The position numbers were made by a program, and so were the translations under genes. A stretch of DNA of 64,000 nt, taken from Novosphingobium sp. ERN07. Its GTDB lineage: Bacteria > Pseudomonadota > Alphaproteobacteria > Sphingomonadales > Sphingomonadaceae. The notes beneath the pieces were generated by a model. The model saw nothing but the letters and a program-made list of their open reading frames with translations. It was not told the DNA's origin and did not search any database. The stretch is from assembly GCF_012641335.1 (NCBI RefSeq), contig NZ_JABAID010000002.1, positions 1 through 64,000 on the forward strand, read 5' to 3'. Shown here in pieces: positions 51,786 to 61,583 of the stretch (positions are counted from its first letter, which is position 1; every line of letters starts with the position of its first letter).

Positions 51786-52700
51786 TCAGGTTGCGATGCC
51801 GATGGTGCTTGCGGCGGTGTAGCCCGCAGACGTCGAACCGCTCATGGTCAGGGTCATAACCGCCATCTGGGCGGTCGTGTTGTTTCCGAACACATTATCG
51901 CCTGATATCGACGCGCTCGCGAAGTTGCTCTTGCTCGAACTGTACGCCGACAAGGCATAGACTTCGTTGCAGGCTGCAGCAGGCATGGCGAATTGCGAGA
52001 TCAGCCGCGCATAATTGGCGTTGGTAGCATTGGCGAGGCTGGAAAAGACCTCGAAGTGGATGTGCGGATAGCGGCCGTCGTAGCATCCGGGGAAAATGGT
52101 CGTAAACGTCACCTGCCCGTTTGAATCCGTGACTTGCACGCCGCGCAGGTAGCTTTCGTTTGGCAACGTGTAGAGCGAATAGAGCCCGCTTACCGTGCAG
52201 TGCCAGATGTAAACGGCATAGCCCGAAAGCGGAGTGCAGCCGTTGTTGACGTCTACTACGGTGATGGTGATCGTCGTGGTCACACCCGCAGCCGTGGCGG
52301 TGGAAGTGCCGATGAAGCTTGACCGGATATCACTGCGGACGATGCCGCTTGCGGTAAGCGCGTTGGAGGTCAAACCCGAAGAAGTATTGGTGCCGTCTGC
52401 AGGATAGGGACCATTAGTTTCGCTGGCGGGAACCGTGCAGGTTCCAGCGGTTGCCGTGGCCGTAGCAGTGGCTGTCGCCGTTGCAGTAGCCGTTGCGCTG
52501 CTGGTGGTTACGGTGGTGGCCGTCGTCGAAGCCGCGCCGTCGCTGCCGCCGCAGCCGAATAGCAGCGCGCTGCCACCTGCGGAGCCAAATAGGGCCATCG
52601 CGCGACGGCGACCGACGCGCAGTTGCTCGATCCGGGCGAGGTCAGCGGCGAGGCCTTCGTCGGCGTGATCGTGCGCGGTGTCTGCAGATTGTTTGTCCAT
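51786..52700 (-). CDS. Exported intradiol ring-cleavage dioxygenase
   Basis: A 304-residue protein of the protocatechuate/catechol intradiol dioxygenase fold, which splits catechols between the hydroxyls with Fe(III). The N-terminus has twin Arg (31-33) and a hydrophobic stretch with lipobox Cys50 (GGSALLFGCGG), so export, perhaps by Tat, and lipid anchoring are likely. A Thr/Ala repeat linker (about 58-86) follows. Iron ligands are Tyr in SGLYSLY, Tyr207 in FPGCYDGRYPHIHF, His213 and His215. It would cleave catechols outside the cytoplasm. Its 5' end faces the LacI-controlled transporter. Confidence 0.85.
   Translation of the reverse strand: MDKQSADTAHDHADEGLAADLARIEQLRVGRRRAMALFGSAGGSALLFGCGGSDGAASTTATTVTTSSATATATATATATATATAGTCTVPASETNGPYPADGTNTSSGLTSNALTASGIVRSDIRSSFIGTSTATAAGVTTTITITVVDVNNGCTPLSGYAVYIWHCTVSGLYSLYTLPNESYLRGVQVTDSNGQVTFTTIFPGCYDGRYPHIHFEVFSSLANATNANYARLISQFAMPAAACNEVYALSAYSSSKSNFASASISGDNVFGNNTTAQMAVMTLTMSGSTSAGYTAASTIGIAT
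52440..52494. repeat. Imperfect hexamer repeat coding for a Thr-Ala linker
   Basis: About nine degenerate hexamers (GTNGCN on the plus strand) encode the Ala-Thr linker of the exported dioxygenase. The units vary at third positions, so selection has kept the amino acids rather than the DNA. Confidence 0.65.
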
Positions 52701-52850
52701 ATCCTGTCGTTCCCATCCCGATGCTCTCCATTCAAACGGAGCAAAAGCGAAAACCCTTCGGCAGTTTGTGTATATGGCCGGGGCGGCAGGGCGAACACCG
52801 TTGAATTTGCAGTGTAAAAAATCGCCTTTAGAGCCTCATCTCCAATATTT

Positions 52851-52862
52851 GCAATCGATTGT
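52851..52862. promoter_or_regulatory. LacI-type operator upstream of the sugar transporter
   Basis: GCAATCGATTGT, an 11-of-12 match to the perfect palindrome GCAATCGATTGC at 58824. It lies 83 bases before the preferred GTG start of the transporter. Confidence 0.65.
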
Positions 52863-52944
52863 TGTCATGAAGCGCGCACTGTGGCATGACGTTTCCGAGG
52901 CCGTGCAAGCCGGAAAGGCAAAGGCCCGGTGGGAGAGTGCGATC

Positions 52945-54351
52945 GTGACCTTCAAAAGTAGTCATGACGGTAGCGGACATGCCGCAGCGCCAGCGATACG
53001 GCCGCATCTGCCTTTGTCGCGTATACTGGAAATGAATCTCGGTTTCCTCGGCCTGCAATTCAGCTTTGGGTTGCAGCAGGGCAACATGGGGCCGATCTAC
53101 AGCTTTCTGGGCGCGGATGAATCGCAGCTTCCGATGCTGCAACTGGCCGGGCCGATCACGGGCCTGCTGGTGCAACCGATCATCGGCGCGATGAGCGACC
53201 GCACGTTGAGCCGGTGGGGCCGGCGCACGCCTTACTTTCTGATCGGCGCTGTGCTGTGCTGCCTTGGCCTGTTCTTCATGCCGCTTTCCAGTTCGATCCT
53301 GATGGCTATGTCGCTGTTGTGGATACTTGATGCGGGCAACAACATCACGATGGAGCCATATCGCGCCTATGTTTCGGACCGGCTCAACCCGGACCAGCGG
53401 CAGGCGGGGTTCCTTTCGCAAAGTGCGTTTACCGGCCTTGCGCAGATGCTGGCCTTCCTTACGCCGTCGCTGCTGGTGGGTTTCGGGATGAGCCGGGACT
53501 GGGTGGATGATCACGGCATTCCCTATACCGTGCGCGTAGTGTTCATGATTGGTGCCGTGCTTTCGCTGGCGACAATCGTGTGGTCGGTTCTGCGCGTGCC
53601 GGAGCTGCCGCTGACGCCGCAGGAAAAGGATCACATCGCTGCACAGCCAAAGGGCGCATGGGCCACCTTGCGCGAAATTGGTGATGCCATTGTGGAAATG
53701 CCGGTGGCCATGCGCAAGCTGGGGCTGATGAGCCTGTTCCAGTGGGTCGGCATGTCGGGCTACTGGACTTATGCGGTCTATTCGATGAGCCGCACCGTCT
53801 ATTCCACGTCAGACGTGCATAGCGGCGGGTTCCGCGAAGCCGTGCTTACCAACGGCGAAGTGGCGGCGTTCTACAACGCGGTGTCGTTTGTCACCGCCTT
53901 TGCGATGGTGCCGCTGGTGCGCCGCATCGGGCCGGGGCCGCTTCATGCGCTGTGCCTGTTTGCGGGCGGGGCGGGCATGTTCGTGCTGCCGGGGATCACA
54001 GACAAGGTGCTGCTGTTCCTGCCCGCCGTAGGCATCGGCCTCGCTTGGGGGAGCATCATGGGCAATCCCTATGCGATCCTCAGCAATTCGATCCCGCCGC
54101 AGCGGACGGGCGTTTACATGGGCATCTTCAACATGATGATCGTGATCCCCATGCTGATCTTTGCGGTGGTGATGAGCCGTCTCGACCTTGGCTTCGCGTC
54201 AATCGGGTTCGATGCCTACAAGCTGGCGCTGGGTAACGATCCGCGCAACATGCTGATGTTCTGCGGTATATGCCTGGTGCTGGCGGGCCTTTCGGTGCTG
54301 TGGGTGCGCGAAGGCCGCGTGAGCGCCATGCCGCAGGCGGTTGCAGCCTGA
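52945..54351 (+). CDS. MFS sugar transporter, GPH/sucrose type
   Basis: A 468-residue carrier with twelve helices. [29 protein letters not shown] type start, then the loop [22 protein letters not shown] and the block [24 protein letters not shown] match the glycoside-pentoside-hexuronide/SLC45 group that moves sucrose and maltose with protons. GTG 52945 is preferred over upstream ATG 52867 because it has GGGAGAG at the right distance and leaves the operator in the leader. The ATG of the GH36 gene overlaps its stop by one base, so the disaccharide taken up is handed to the hydrolases. Confidence 0.87.
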   Translation: MTFKSSHDGSGHAAAPAIRPHLPLSRILEMNLGFLGLQFSFGLQQGNMGPIYSFLGADESQLPMLQLAGPITGLLVQPIIGAMSDRTLSRWGRRTPYFLIGAVLCCLGLFFMPLSSSILMAMSLLWILDAGNNITMEPYRAYVSDRLNPDQRQAGFLSQSAFTGLAQMLAFLTPSLLVGFGMSRDWVDDHGIPYTVRVVFMIGAVLSLATIVWSVLRVPELPLTPQEKDHIAAQPKGAWATLREIGDAIVEMPVAMRKLGLMSLFQWVGMSGYWTYAVYSMSRTVYSTSDVHSGGFREAVLTNGEVAAFYNAVSFVTAFAMVPLVRRIGPGPLHALCLFAGGAGMFVLPGITDKVLLFLPAVGIGLAWGSIMGNPYAILSNSIPPQRTGVYMGIFNMMIVIPMLIFAVVMSRLDLGFASIGFDAYKLALGNDPRNMLMFCGICLVLAGLSVLWVREGRVSAMPQAVAA

Positions 54352-56453
54352 TGGCAAAGGCGATCGCCTTGCACGCTGGAACCGGATCGCTGGTGTGGGA
54401 GGAACGCGAAGGCGCCCCCCCGCTTTGGCGGCATTGTGGCCCGCGCGTTTCGGGTGATATGGTGGAAGCGTTGGGGGCGCAGCGCACGGCGGCGTCCTAT
54501 TCGATGGACGCGGACGTGCCGCTGGATGTTGCGCCCGTAGGCGCGCAGGGTTGGTTCGGGCCGGAAATGCTGCGGGCGCGCTCTGCTGATGGTTTTGCGC
54601 TGGTGGTGTGCTTTGATCATGCCGAGGTGGTGGTTGACGCTGCGCGCGTGCGCTTTGTGTTGCGCGATGATCTGGCGGGCGTTGCGCTTGAACTGGAATA
54701 CGAGGCTGTTGGTGCGGCATTCATATGCCGTTCGGTTGTGCGCAACATCGGCACGGCGAATTTCGATGTAGATTGGTTGGCCAGCGTTATGCTGCCGATC
54801 CCCGCGAGCGCCCGTGAAATCCTGTCTTGGCGCGGGCGGCACAACGCCGAACTGGTGGAATGCCGCGAGGCCATGCCGCAGCAGGCATGGCTACGCGAAG
54901 GGCGGCGAGGCATTTCCGGCCACGGCGGGCCGGGCGGGGTGTTCCTGCTGGACGAGGGCGCGACGTTCGACGCGGGCACGGTCCGTGCGCTGCAACTGGC
55001 GTGGTCGGGCGACAGCCGCATTGCGGTGGAGCGTGATGACGAGGGGTTCTGGCTACTATCGGCAGGCGCCGTGTTGCATCCCGGTGAAGTGCGGCTTGCC
55101 CCCGGCGAGGCGTGGGCCGCGCCCGATGCGATCATCGCCATCTCAACCGCCGGGCGCAATGGCGCGGCGGCGGCATTCCATGATGCGGTGCGGGCGCGGC
55201 TGCGCTGGCCCGGCGGCGCGATGCGGCCAAGGCCGGTGCATCTCAATTCGTGGGAAGCATGCTACTTCGATCATGACGAGGAGCGCATCGTCGCGCTGGC
55301 CGAAGCGGGGGCGTCGGTCGGCGTCGAACGCTTCATTCTGGACGATGGCTGGTTTCGCGGGCGCAACGATGACACGGCGGGGCTGGGTGACTGGACCACC
55401 GATCCGTTGAAATATCCGCGCGGGTTGCGTCCCTTGGCAGAACGGGTCAACGCGCTGGGCATGGAATTCGGCCTTTGGGTAGAGCCGGAGATGATCAATC
55501 CTGACAGTGCCCTCTATCGCGCGCACCCGGATTGGGCGCTGGCGAGCGAAGGGCGAGCAAGGCCAACTGCGCGGAACCAACTGGTGCTCGACATGCGGCG
55601 GGCCGATGTGCGCGACTATCTGTTCGGCTGCATTGATGCGCTGCTGCGCGATCTGCCGATCACTTACCTGAAATGGGATCACAACCGCGATCTGGCTCCG
55701 GCAGGCGGCGCGGCGCAAGTGCGGAGTTTCTATGACCTGCTGGCGCGGGTGCGGGCGGCGCATCCGCATGTGGAGATCGAGGCCTGCGCGGGCGGCGGTG
55801 GACGGAACGATGCGGGCATGGCGGATTACTGCCACCGCTATTGGACCAGCGACAACATTGACGCCGCAAGCCGCATCGGCATCCAGCGCGGGTTTCTGGC
55901 ATTCCTGCCGCCCGAATTGATGGGATCGCACATTGCGGCCAGCCCGGCCCACGCCACCGGGCGGCGGCACAGTCTGGGCTTTCGCGCCGCGATAGCGATG
56001 ACCGGGCATCTGGGCGTGGAGATGGACCCGCGCACGCTTGGCGAGGCGGAACGCGCCGAACTGGCCAACTGGATTGCCTTCCACAAGCAATGGCGCGACC
56101 TGCTGCATGGCGGGCAGGTGTGGCTGGGCGAAGGGGCCGACGGGCTGGTCTGGCAGGCGCAGGGGCGCAGCGACGAAGTGCTGCTGTTCGTGATCCGCGA
56201 CCAGCCGCCGCAGGACCGCCGCCCCCAACCTCTGCCGCTGCCTTTTGCCCGGCGCGAAGGTGCGTGGGAGGTGCAACTGCTGCACATCGCCGGGGGCGAG
56301 GGCGGCCACGCTGCGCATATCGCTCCGCTGCACCATGAGATGCGCACAACGCCGCAGGTCTTCGCGTCCTCCTGGCTTTGTGCCAACGGCTTGCCGCTGC
56401 CGCCGGGCAAGGCCGAAACCGTCACCCTGTTCCACTTGCGCAAGCGCGCCTGA
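54351..56453 (+). CDS. GH36 alpha-galactosidase
   Basis: A 700-residue glycoside hydrolase of family 36, removing terminal alpha-galactose from melibiose, raffinose and relatives. An N-terminal beta-sandwich (to about residue 290) precedes the TIM barrel. Motifs are NSWEACYFDHDEERIVALAE, FILDDGWFRGRNDDTAGLGDW, FGLWVEPEMINPDS, the nucleophile Asp443 in YLKWDHNRD and the acid/base Asp501 in YWTSDNIDA. No signal peptide, so cytoplasmic. It overlaps the transporter gene by one base and lies 22 bases before the GH68 gene. Confidence 0.93.
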   Translation: MAKAIALHAGTGSLVWEEREGAPPLWRHCGPRVSGDMVEALGAQRTAASYSMDADVPLDVAPVGAQGWFGPEMLRARSADGFALVVCFDHAEVVVDAARVRFVLRDDLAGVALELEYEAVGAAFICRSVVRNIGTANFDVDWLASVMLPIPASAREILSWRGRHNAELVECREAMPQQAWLREGRRGISGHGGPGGVFLLDEGATFDAGTVRALQLAWSGDSRIAVERDDEGFWLLSAGAVLHPGEVRLAPGEAWAAPDAIIAISTAGRNGAAAAFHDAVRARLRWPGGAMRPRPVHLNSWEACYFDHDEERIVALAEAGASVGVERFILDDGWFRGRNDDTAGLGDWTTDPLKYPRGLRPLAERVNALGMEFGLWVEPEMINPDSALYRAHPDWALASEGRARPTARNQLVLDMRRADVRDYLFGCIDALLRDLPITYLKWDHNRDLAPAGGAAQVRSFYDLLARVRAAHPHVEIEACAGGGGRNDAGMADYCHRYWTSDNIDAASRIGIQRGFLAFLPPELMGSHIAASPAHATGRRHSLGFRAAIAMTGHLGVEMDPRTLGEAERAELANWIAFHKQWRDLLHGGQVWLGEGADGLVWQAQGRSDEVLLFVIRDQPPQDRRPQPLPLPFARREGAWEVQLLHIAGGEGGHAAHIAPLHHEMRTTPQVFASSWLCANGLPLPPGKAETVTLFHLRKRA

Positions 56454-56475
56454 TAGCCGCTCTGGAAAGTTTGTC

Positions 56476-57609
56476 ATGACCTCTGCTCCGACCGAACTTC
56501 AATCGATTGCCGCATATGGAGCGAGCCGTTGGGAGCCGACCGGCTATGGCGATCTGCCGCGCATCCCGTTGATCGGCCAAGATGATGTCGTCCGGCTGTT
56601 CGATGATCTGGACTTATGGGACTGCTGGCCACTGGCGCATGAAGATGGGCGCACGGTGCGCCATCTCGACCGCCAGTGGTGGTTCTTCCTGTCCGCACCG
56701 GTGTTCCCTGATCCGGTGCAGCGGCATGGCCATGCGCGAATCCGCCTGCTGTCATTCGGCAGCGATGGCTGGCGCGATCACGGTAACGCTTTTCCCGATG
56801 GCTTCACGCCCGGAAGCCGCGAATGGGCCGGTTGCTGCGTGCTGATGGACGATGGCGAAACAGTGCAGCATTTTTTTACCGCTGCGGGCCGTCATGGCGA
56901 AGCGCAGGAGACTTTCGAGCAGCGTATGTTCCTGAGCGTGGGCCGGTTGACCACAAATGGTCCCGGCGAATGGTGGGCACCACAAGAGATATTCGTCGCG
57001 GATGGCACACGCTATGTGTGTGACCGGCAGGATAGGGGGGCGCCGGGGCTGATCAAGGGGTTCCGCGATCCGGCGTGGTTGCGCGATCCGGCAACGGGCA
57101 AGGCCCATCTGCTGTTTACGGGCAGCGCTGCATGGTCTGACCATGCGTTCAATGGCAATATCGGCATTGCCACGTTCGATGGCGGCAATTGGATACTGGG
57201 CGATCCTTTGATCGAGGCGATTGGTGTCAACAACGAACTCGAACGCCCGCATGTGATCGTGCGGGGCGGGCGCTATTACTTGTTCTGGTCAACTCAGACA
57301 CACACCTTCGCGCCAGAGTCTGTAGCCGGGCCTAATGGGCTTTACGGCGCGGTGGCCGATAGCCTTGCCGGGCCGTGGGTTCCGGTCAACCACGGGGGAC
57401 TGGTAGCGGCCAACCCCGATGCCGAACCGAAGCAGTCCTATAGCTGGTGGGTAACTGGTGAAGGCGAGGTGTGGAGCTTCGTTGATTACTGGGGAATGGA
57501 AGGCCGCAATACAGCGGACCATCCCGAATTGCTGCGCAGCAATTTTGGCGGAACCCCCGCGCCGCGCTTCACGCTGCACTTCGAAGGAAACAGCGTATCG
57601 ATTGTCTGA
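56476..57609 (+). CDS. GH68 levansucrase / beta-fructosyltransferase
   Basis: A 377-residue five-bladed propeller enzyme of family 68, which splits sucrose or transfers fructose to make levan or fructo-oligosaccharides. The catalytic trio is nucleophile Asp49 (LWDCWPL), stabiliser Asp198 (FRDPAWL) and acid/base Glu256 (NELERPHVIV), plus EPKQSYSWWV and GLYGAVADSLAGPW. It has no signal peptide, as in Zymomonas levansucrase, so it may act in the cytosol or leave by a non-Sec route. It ends nine bases from the convergent LacI gene. Within residues 9-13 the DNA has a CAATCGATTG box. Confidence 0.92.
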   Translation: MTSAPTELQSIAAYGASRWEPTGYGDLPRIPLIGQDDVVRLFDDLDLWDCWPLAHEDGRTVRHLDRQWWFFLSAPVFPDPVQRHGHARIRLLSFGSDGWRDHGNAFPDGFTPGSREWAGCCVLMDDGETVQHFFTAAGRHGEAQETFEQRMFLSVGRLTTNGPGEWWAPQEIFVADGTRYVCDRQDRGAPGLIKGFRDPAWLRDPATGKAHLLFTGSAAWSDHAFNGNIGIATFDGGNWILGDPLIEAIGVNNELERPHVIVRGGRYYLFWSTQTHTFAPESVAGPNGLYGAVADSLAGPWVPVNHGGLVAANPDAEPKQSYSWWVTGEGEVWSFVDYWGMEGRNTADHPELLRSNFGGTPAPRFTLHFEGNSVSIV

Positions 57610-57618
57610 GCGAACGGA

Positions 57619-58638
57619 TCAGGCGCTTTCACGCAGGATCAGTTCGGGTTGCATCACGGTCGACGGTGCGTCTTCACCGGCGATGCGGCGGCGCAGCGCT
57701 TCGACCATTGCCCGCGCACCGGCGGCGATGTCCTGCCGCACGGTGGTAAGTTGCGGCACCATGCGCTGCGACAGGGGAAGATCGTCAAAACCTGTTACTG
57801 CCACGCGATCAGGCACGGCGATGCCGCGTTCATGGAGAATGCGGATCGTGGTCATCGCGATGATATCGGATGCGCAGACGATGCCGTCCACTTCGGCACC
57901 CAGGTCATCCAGATGTGCTGCGATCTGGCTCGCCATCTCGTCGCTGGCCAGATGCGTGGGGAAAGCGCGAAGCGTTGTTTGCGGCGAACCTGCCAGCGCC
58001 TGCTGCGCGCCAGCCAGACGGTCTGCGATTTCGGGGCCTTTGGTATCGCCGAAAAAGGCCAGGCGTTTCGCACCGCGATCCAGCAGCCGCTGTGCGGCAA
58101 GGCGGCCCCCGGCGGCATTGTCTACGCCGACGGTGCATTGCACTTGTCCTTCAGAATGGCTGCCCCACACAACAAGCGGCTTGTAGTACTGCGCAACCCG
58201 CTCGATTGCTTCGGTCTGGTTCGACTGGCCAATCACCAGTGCGCCATCCAGCATTCCTGAATCCACGATCCGGTCCAGCCATTCGTCATCGCCGGGAATC
58301 ACGCGCGACAGCATTAGATCCTGCCCGCTTTCGGTCAGTTCATCGGCCAGATAGCCGAACAGAGTCATGAAGAACGGGTCGGATATGTGCTGCCGCCGTT
58401 CGTGGCCAAGCGGAATGACCACGCCGATCACGCCCGTTTGTTGGGTCCGCAGGCGGCGCGCCATCTGATTGGGGCGAAAGCCATATTCGCGCGCAAGCGC
58501 CTGAATGCGTTCGCGCGTCTCCTTGTTCACCAATGACTTGTCGGCGAGCGCGCGCGACACCGTGCCGGCAGAGACACCCGCGAGGCGGGCTAACTCAGCG
58601 ATGTTCCTGATCTTGCCGGGCTTCTTGCCGTCTTCCAT
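57619..58638 (-). CDS. LacI-family transcriptional regulator
   Basis: A 339-residue repressor. The HTH is NIAELARLAGVSAGTVSRALADKSLVNKETRERIQAL (about residues 11-50) with the hinge region after it; the effector domain is sugar-binding-like: GVIGVVIPLGHERRQHISDPFFMTLFGYLADEL, GMLDGALVIGQSN, GVDNAAGGRLAAQRLLDRG and RVAVTGFDDLPLSQRMVPQLTTVRQDI. It probably binds a sugar from the locus and releases DNA. ATG 58638 is the start; GCAATCGACTAT just upstream (58641-58652) resembles its operator and could give autoregulation. Confidence 0.92.
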   Translation of the reverse strand: MEDGKKPGKIRNIAELARLAGVSAGTVSRALADKSLVNKETRERIQALAREYGFRPNQMARRLRTQQTGVIGVVIPLGHERRQHISDPFFMTLFGYLADELTESGQDLMLSRVIPGDDEWLDRIVDSGMLDGALVIGQSNQTEAIERVAQYYKPLVVWGSHSEGQVQCTVGVDNAAGGRLAAQRLLDRGAKRLAFFGDTKGPEIADRLAGAQQALAGSPQTTLRAFPTHLASDEMASQIAAHLDDLGAEVDGIVCASDIIAMTTIRILHERGIAVPDRVAVTGFDDLPLSQRMVPQLTTVRQDIAAGARAMVEALRRRIAGEDAPSTVMQPELILRESA

Positions 58639-58823
58639 GTGCAATCGACTATCCCGTCCGGTGGTGATCCACGCCTTGCCGCGCTGCCATCTGTAAGCCG
58701 CGCCGCTGTTTTCGGTGGGTGTGATGCGTTGCAACCGGCGTGTCTGTCAACCGCATTGGGCGCGCCAGTCACCGGACGGATGACCGCCATGTTGCAAAGC
58801 GATCACTCTGTCGAAGTTCTTTT

Positions 58824-58857
58824 GCAATCGATTGCTATTTTTGTTGCAAACGATTGT
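58824..58857. promoter_or_regulatory. Double LacI operator before the TonB receptor gene
   Basis: GCAATCGATTGC (58824-58835) is a perfect 12-base palindrome. GCAAACGATTGT (58846-58857) is a second copy with centre-to-centre distance 22 bases, two helical turns. They lie 68-101 bases before the receptor start, in the 286-base gap after the LacI gene. A further relative is at 58641-58652. Confidence 0.75.
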
Positions 58858-58924
58858 TGGTGGGGGTAACGGGACAGTGACTGATTCCTGCAACCTATGC
58901 AGGAGCTTCTTGGTGGGAGGATTT

Positions 58925-61435
58925 ATGAAGCTGTCTCCATTCGATGCTTGTGCCTCTTTCATTGCGCTGTCTGCTGCAATGCTCGCTGCACCCGCAGCCG
59001 CGCAGAATGCTGCGCAGGCCGATACGGCTGAGGCTGTACCTGAAGGCGTAGGGCTTGATGCGATCGTCGTTACCGCATCCGGTCGTGACAAGACCCAGCT
59101 AAACAGCGCCATTTCGGTCAGTTCGATCTCTTCCGACACCATTCAGGCGATCCGCCCCACATCGGAAGCCGAAGTCTTTCGCGCCATTCCCGGCATTCAG
59201 GTTGCCGGTACAGCCGGCCCCGGCGGCAACTCGAACATCGCTGTTCGCGGCCTTCCGGTGGCCACTGGCGGTTCACCATTCGTGCAAATTCAGGAAGATG
59301 GTCTGCCGACCGTGCTGTTCGGCGACATCCAGTTCGGCAACAATGACTACTGGACCCGTTTTGATGCTTCGGTGCAGAACATCGAAGGCGTTCGCGGTGG
59401 TTCTGCTGGAACCTTCGCGTCGCAAGCTCCTGGCGCTGTGATCAACTACATCAGCCACACTGGCAAGCAGGAAGGCGGCTACATCTCGATCAATCGTGGT
59501 CTCGGTTATGACGAGACCCGCGCCGATTTCCGTTACGGTGGCCCGATCAACGACACGATGTACTTCCACATCGGCGGCTACGTGAAGAACGGCCGCGGTC
59601 CGCTCAAGGCCGACTATACCGTGTCGGACTCGTTCCAGATCAAGGGCAACCTGACCAAGGAATTCAACGAAGGCCGCGGCTATTTCCGCCTCAACTTCAA
59701 GGTAGCCGATACGCAGGAGCCGAACTACACAGGTGCTCCCGCGCTCGCCACGATCACCGGCAAGAAGGTCACCAACATCCGCCCCTATCCGGGCTTCGAC
59801 GGTCGTGATGCTTCAAACTACTCGATCTACAACCAGGACTTCCTGATCTACAACCGCGAGGGCAACCTCGAGCGCGTCAAGATGGACGGCATCACGACCC
59901 AGGCACAATCCTTTGGTGGTCAGTTCCACTATGATTTCGACGGTGGAATAACCGTCGACAACAACATGCGCTATACCAGCATGAGCGGTGCCTTCGCCTC
60001 GCCGTTTCTAAACACCGCACGGACGTCCAGCGTTCTGGGATCGACCGTCAACGGCAGCACGGTTGCAGCGATCCGCTATGCCAGCGGGCCGAAGGCCGGG
60101 CAGTTGTTTACTGACACCTACCTCGACAACAACGTCAACGTGCGCACCAACATCAGTGATATCGGCAGCTTTGCCAACGACCTGACGCTGGCAGGCAAGT
60201 TCGATGTGGCTTCGGGCAAGCTGACCACGCGCGCCGGTTTGTTCTACATGAACCAGAAGATCGCGATGGACTGGCACGTCAACAAGTCGCTGCGCGAACT
60301 CAATGGCGACAATCCCTCGCAGCTCGATCTGTTCGACAGCGCGGGCAACAAACTGACGCAGGCGGGTACTTCGGGGTACAACAACAACTGGGGTGAATGC
60401 TGCGCTCGCGATTACGATCTGTCGTACGCCAACACGGCCCCGTATGTTGCACTCGATTTCGATCATGATCAATTCGGACTTGATGGTTCGGTGCGGTTCG
60501 AGCGGGTGAAGGCCAGCGGCTATGCCATTGGTGGCGGCAGTGAGTTCAATATCAACAGCGGTGGGGTGACCATCCCGGCAATCACCGCAAACGGTGTCCG
60601 CGAAAACCTCAACTACACCCGCAGCTACACCTCGTGGACCGTGGGCGCGCTGTTCAAGGCGACGCCCAACATCACGATCTTTGCCCGCACGTCACGCGGT
60701 GGCCGCTTCAACAGCGACCGCCAGACGCTGGGCGGCAAGATCCGCAACGATGGCGCGCTTTGCACGTCCTCCGATATCGGCCGCAACGGCTGCACGGCCG
60801 ATGGCGTGACGCCTTCGGTGGACTTCGTGACGCAGCACGAACTGGGCGTGAAGAGCCGCGGCGACCTGCTGGGTGGCCGTTTTACGATGGAACTGACGCT
60901 GCTGAAGGGCAACTTCAAGCAGTCCACCTTTGAACTTTCTGCCACGCGCTGCCCCGGTGGAGCAGGGGGTTGCGTGATCGACGCAAAGTTCAAGTCCACG
61001 GGCGCAGAGTTCTTTGCGACCTATCGGAACGGCGGCTTCAGCTTTACCGGCAACGCAACTTATTCTAAGGCCAAGCGCCAATCGGCAGGGGCAACTTCGT
61101 TCACGCGCTCGCCCAATCTGCCGGACCTGATCTACACCGCGTCGGCCAACTATGACTTCGGCGATATCGCAACGTTGGGTCTTGCCGTGACGGGTCAGAC
61201 CAGCGCGATTGACGATGGCGGGTTCGAATATCCGGGCAAGGCGATTTTCAACCCCTCGCTACGGGTCTATCCGATGCAGAACCTCGAACTGGGCTTGCAG
61301 GTCTACAACGTGTTCGACACCTTCGATCTGCGCGGTAACGGCGGCATTGCCGATGCTTCGGTGACGCCGACGGTTATTGGCGGTGCGCCGGCGCTGGGCC
61401 GCACGGTTTCGGCCTCGGTCCGCTACAACTTCTGA
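58925..61435 (+). CDS. TonB-dependent outer-membrane receptor, sugar type
   Basis: An 836-residue receptor. Signal MKLSPFDACASFIALSAAML, then TonB box region LDAIVVTASGRDKTQLNSAISVSSIS and plug with EVFRAIPGIQVAGTAGPGGNSNIAVRGLPVATGGSPFVQIQEDGLPTVLFGDIQFG. The barrel ends in GRTVSASVRYNF. It resembles the sphingomonad receptors tied to sugar loci rather than siderophore ones, mainly by context: a LacI operator pair in front, GH68/GH36 and a sucrose-type transporter beside it, and a halogenase-family gene after it. GGGAGG precedes the ATG. Confidence 0.92.
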   Translation: MKLSPFDACASFIALSAAMLAAPAAAQNAAQADTAEAVPEGVGLDAIVVTASGRDKTQLNSAISVSSISSDTIQAIRPTSEAEVFRAIPGIQVAGTAGPGGNSNIAVRGLPVATGGSPFVQIQEDGLPTVLFGDIQFGNNDYWTRFDASVQNIEGVRGGSAGTFASQAPGAVINYISHTGKQEGGYISINRGLGYDETRADFRYGGPINDTMYFHIGGYVKNGRGPLKADYTVSDSFQIKGNLTKEFNEGRGYFRLNFKVADTQEPNYTGAPALATITGKKVTNIRPYPGFDGRDASNYSIYNQDFLIYNREGNLERVKMDGITTQAQSFGGQFHYDFDGGITVDNNMRYTSMSGAFASPFLNTARTSSVLGSTVNGSTVAAIRYASGPKAGQLFTDTYLDNNVNVRTNISDIGSFANDLTLAGKFDVASGKLTTRAGLFYMNQKIAMDWHVNKSLRELNGDNPSQLDLFDSAGNKLTQAGTSGYNNNWGECCARDYDLSYANTAPYVALDFDHDQFGLDGSVRFERVKASGYAIGGGSEFNINSGGVTIPAITANGVRENLNYTRSYTSWTVGALFKATPNITIFARTSRGGRFNSDRQTLGGKIRNDGALCTSSDIGRNGCTADGVTPSVDFVTQHELGVKSRGDLLGGRFTMELTLLKGNFKQSTFELSATRCPGGAGGCVIDAKFKSTGAEFFATYRNGGFSFTGNATYSKAKRQSAGATSFTRSPNLPDLIYTASANYDFGDIATLGLAVTGQTSAIDDGGFEYPGKAIFNPSLRVYPMQNLELGLQVYNVFDTFDLRGNGGIADASVTPTVIGGAPALGRTVSASVRYNF

Positions 61436-61490
61436 TGATGGTGGGAGCGATCGCAAACGCGGTTTACTCCCATCAATTCGGGTCGCAAGA

Positions 61491-61524
61491 GGAAGGGCGG
61501 AGCGCGGCTGTGCTTCGCCCTTCC
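61491..61524 (+). terminator. Hairpin after the sugar receptor gene
   Basis: GGAAGGGCG (61491-61499) pairs with CGCCCTTCC (61516-61524), with a 16-base loop, 56 bases after the receptor stop. ATTTCAAT follows, with only a weak T-run. It may partly end the receptor transcript before the halogenase gene. Confidence 0.5.
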
Positions 61525-61583
61525 ATTTCAATATCGCCGCAAGCGCGATAGGGTGACTTGCCGCCACGGAGAGGCATGAACGC

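Noticed and set aside
52440-52494. Simple repeat as a phase-variation switch
   Set aside because: The hexamer units vary at most third positions, so slippage is unlikely, and a six-base change would not shift the frame.
56499-56510. CAATCGATTG box inside the start of the GH68 gene as a fourth operator
   Set aside because: It lies in coding sequence and covers ordinary codons. A downstream roadblock operator is possible, but chance cannot be ruled out, so it is not listed as a site.
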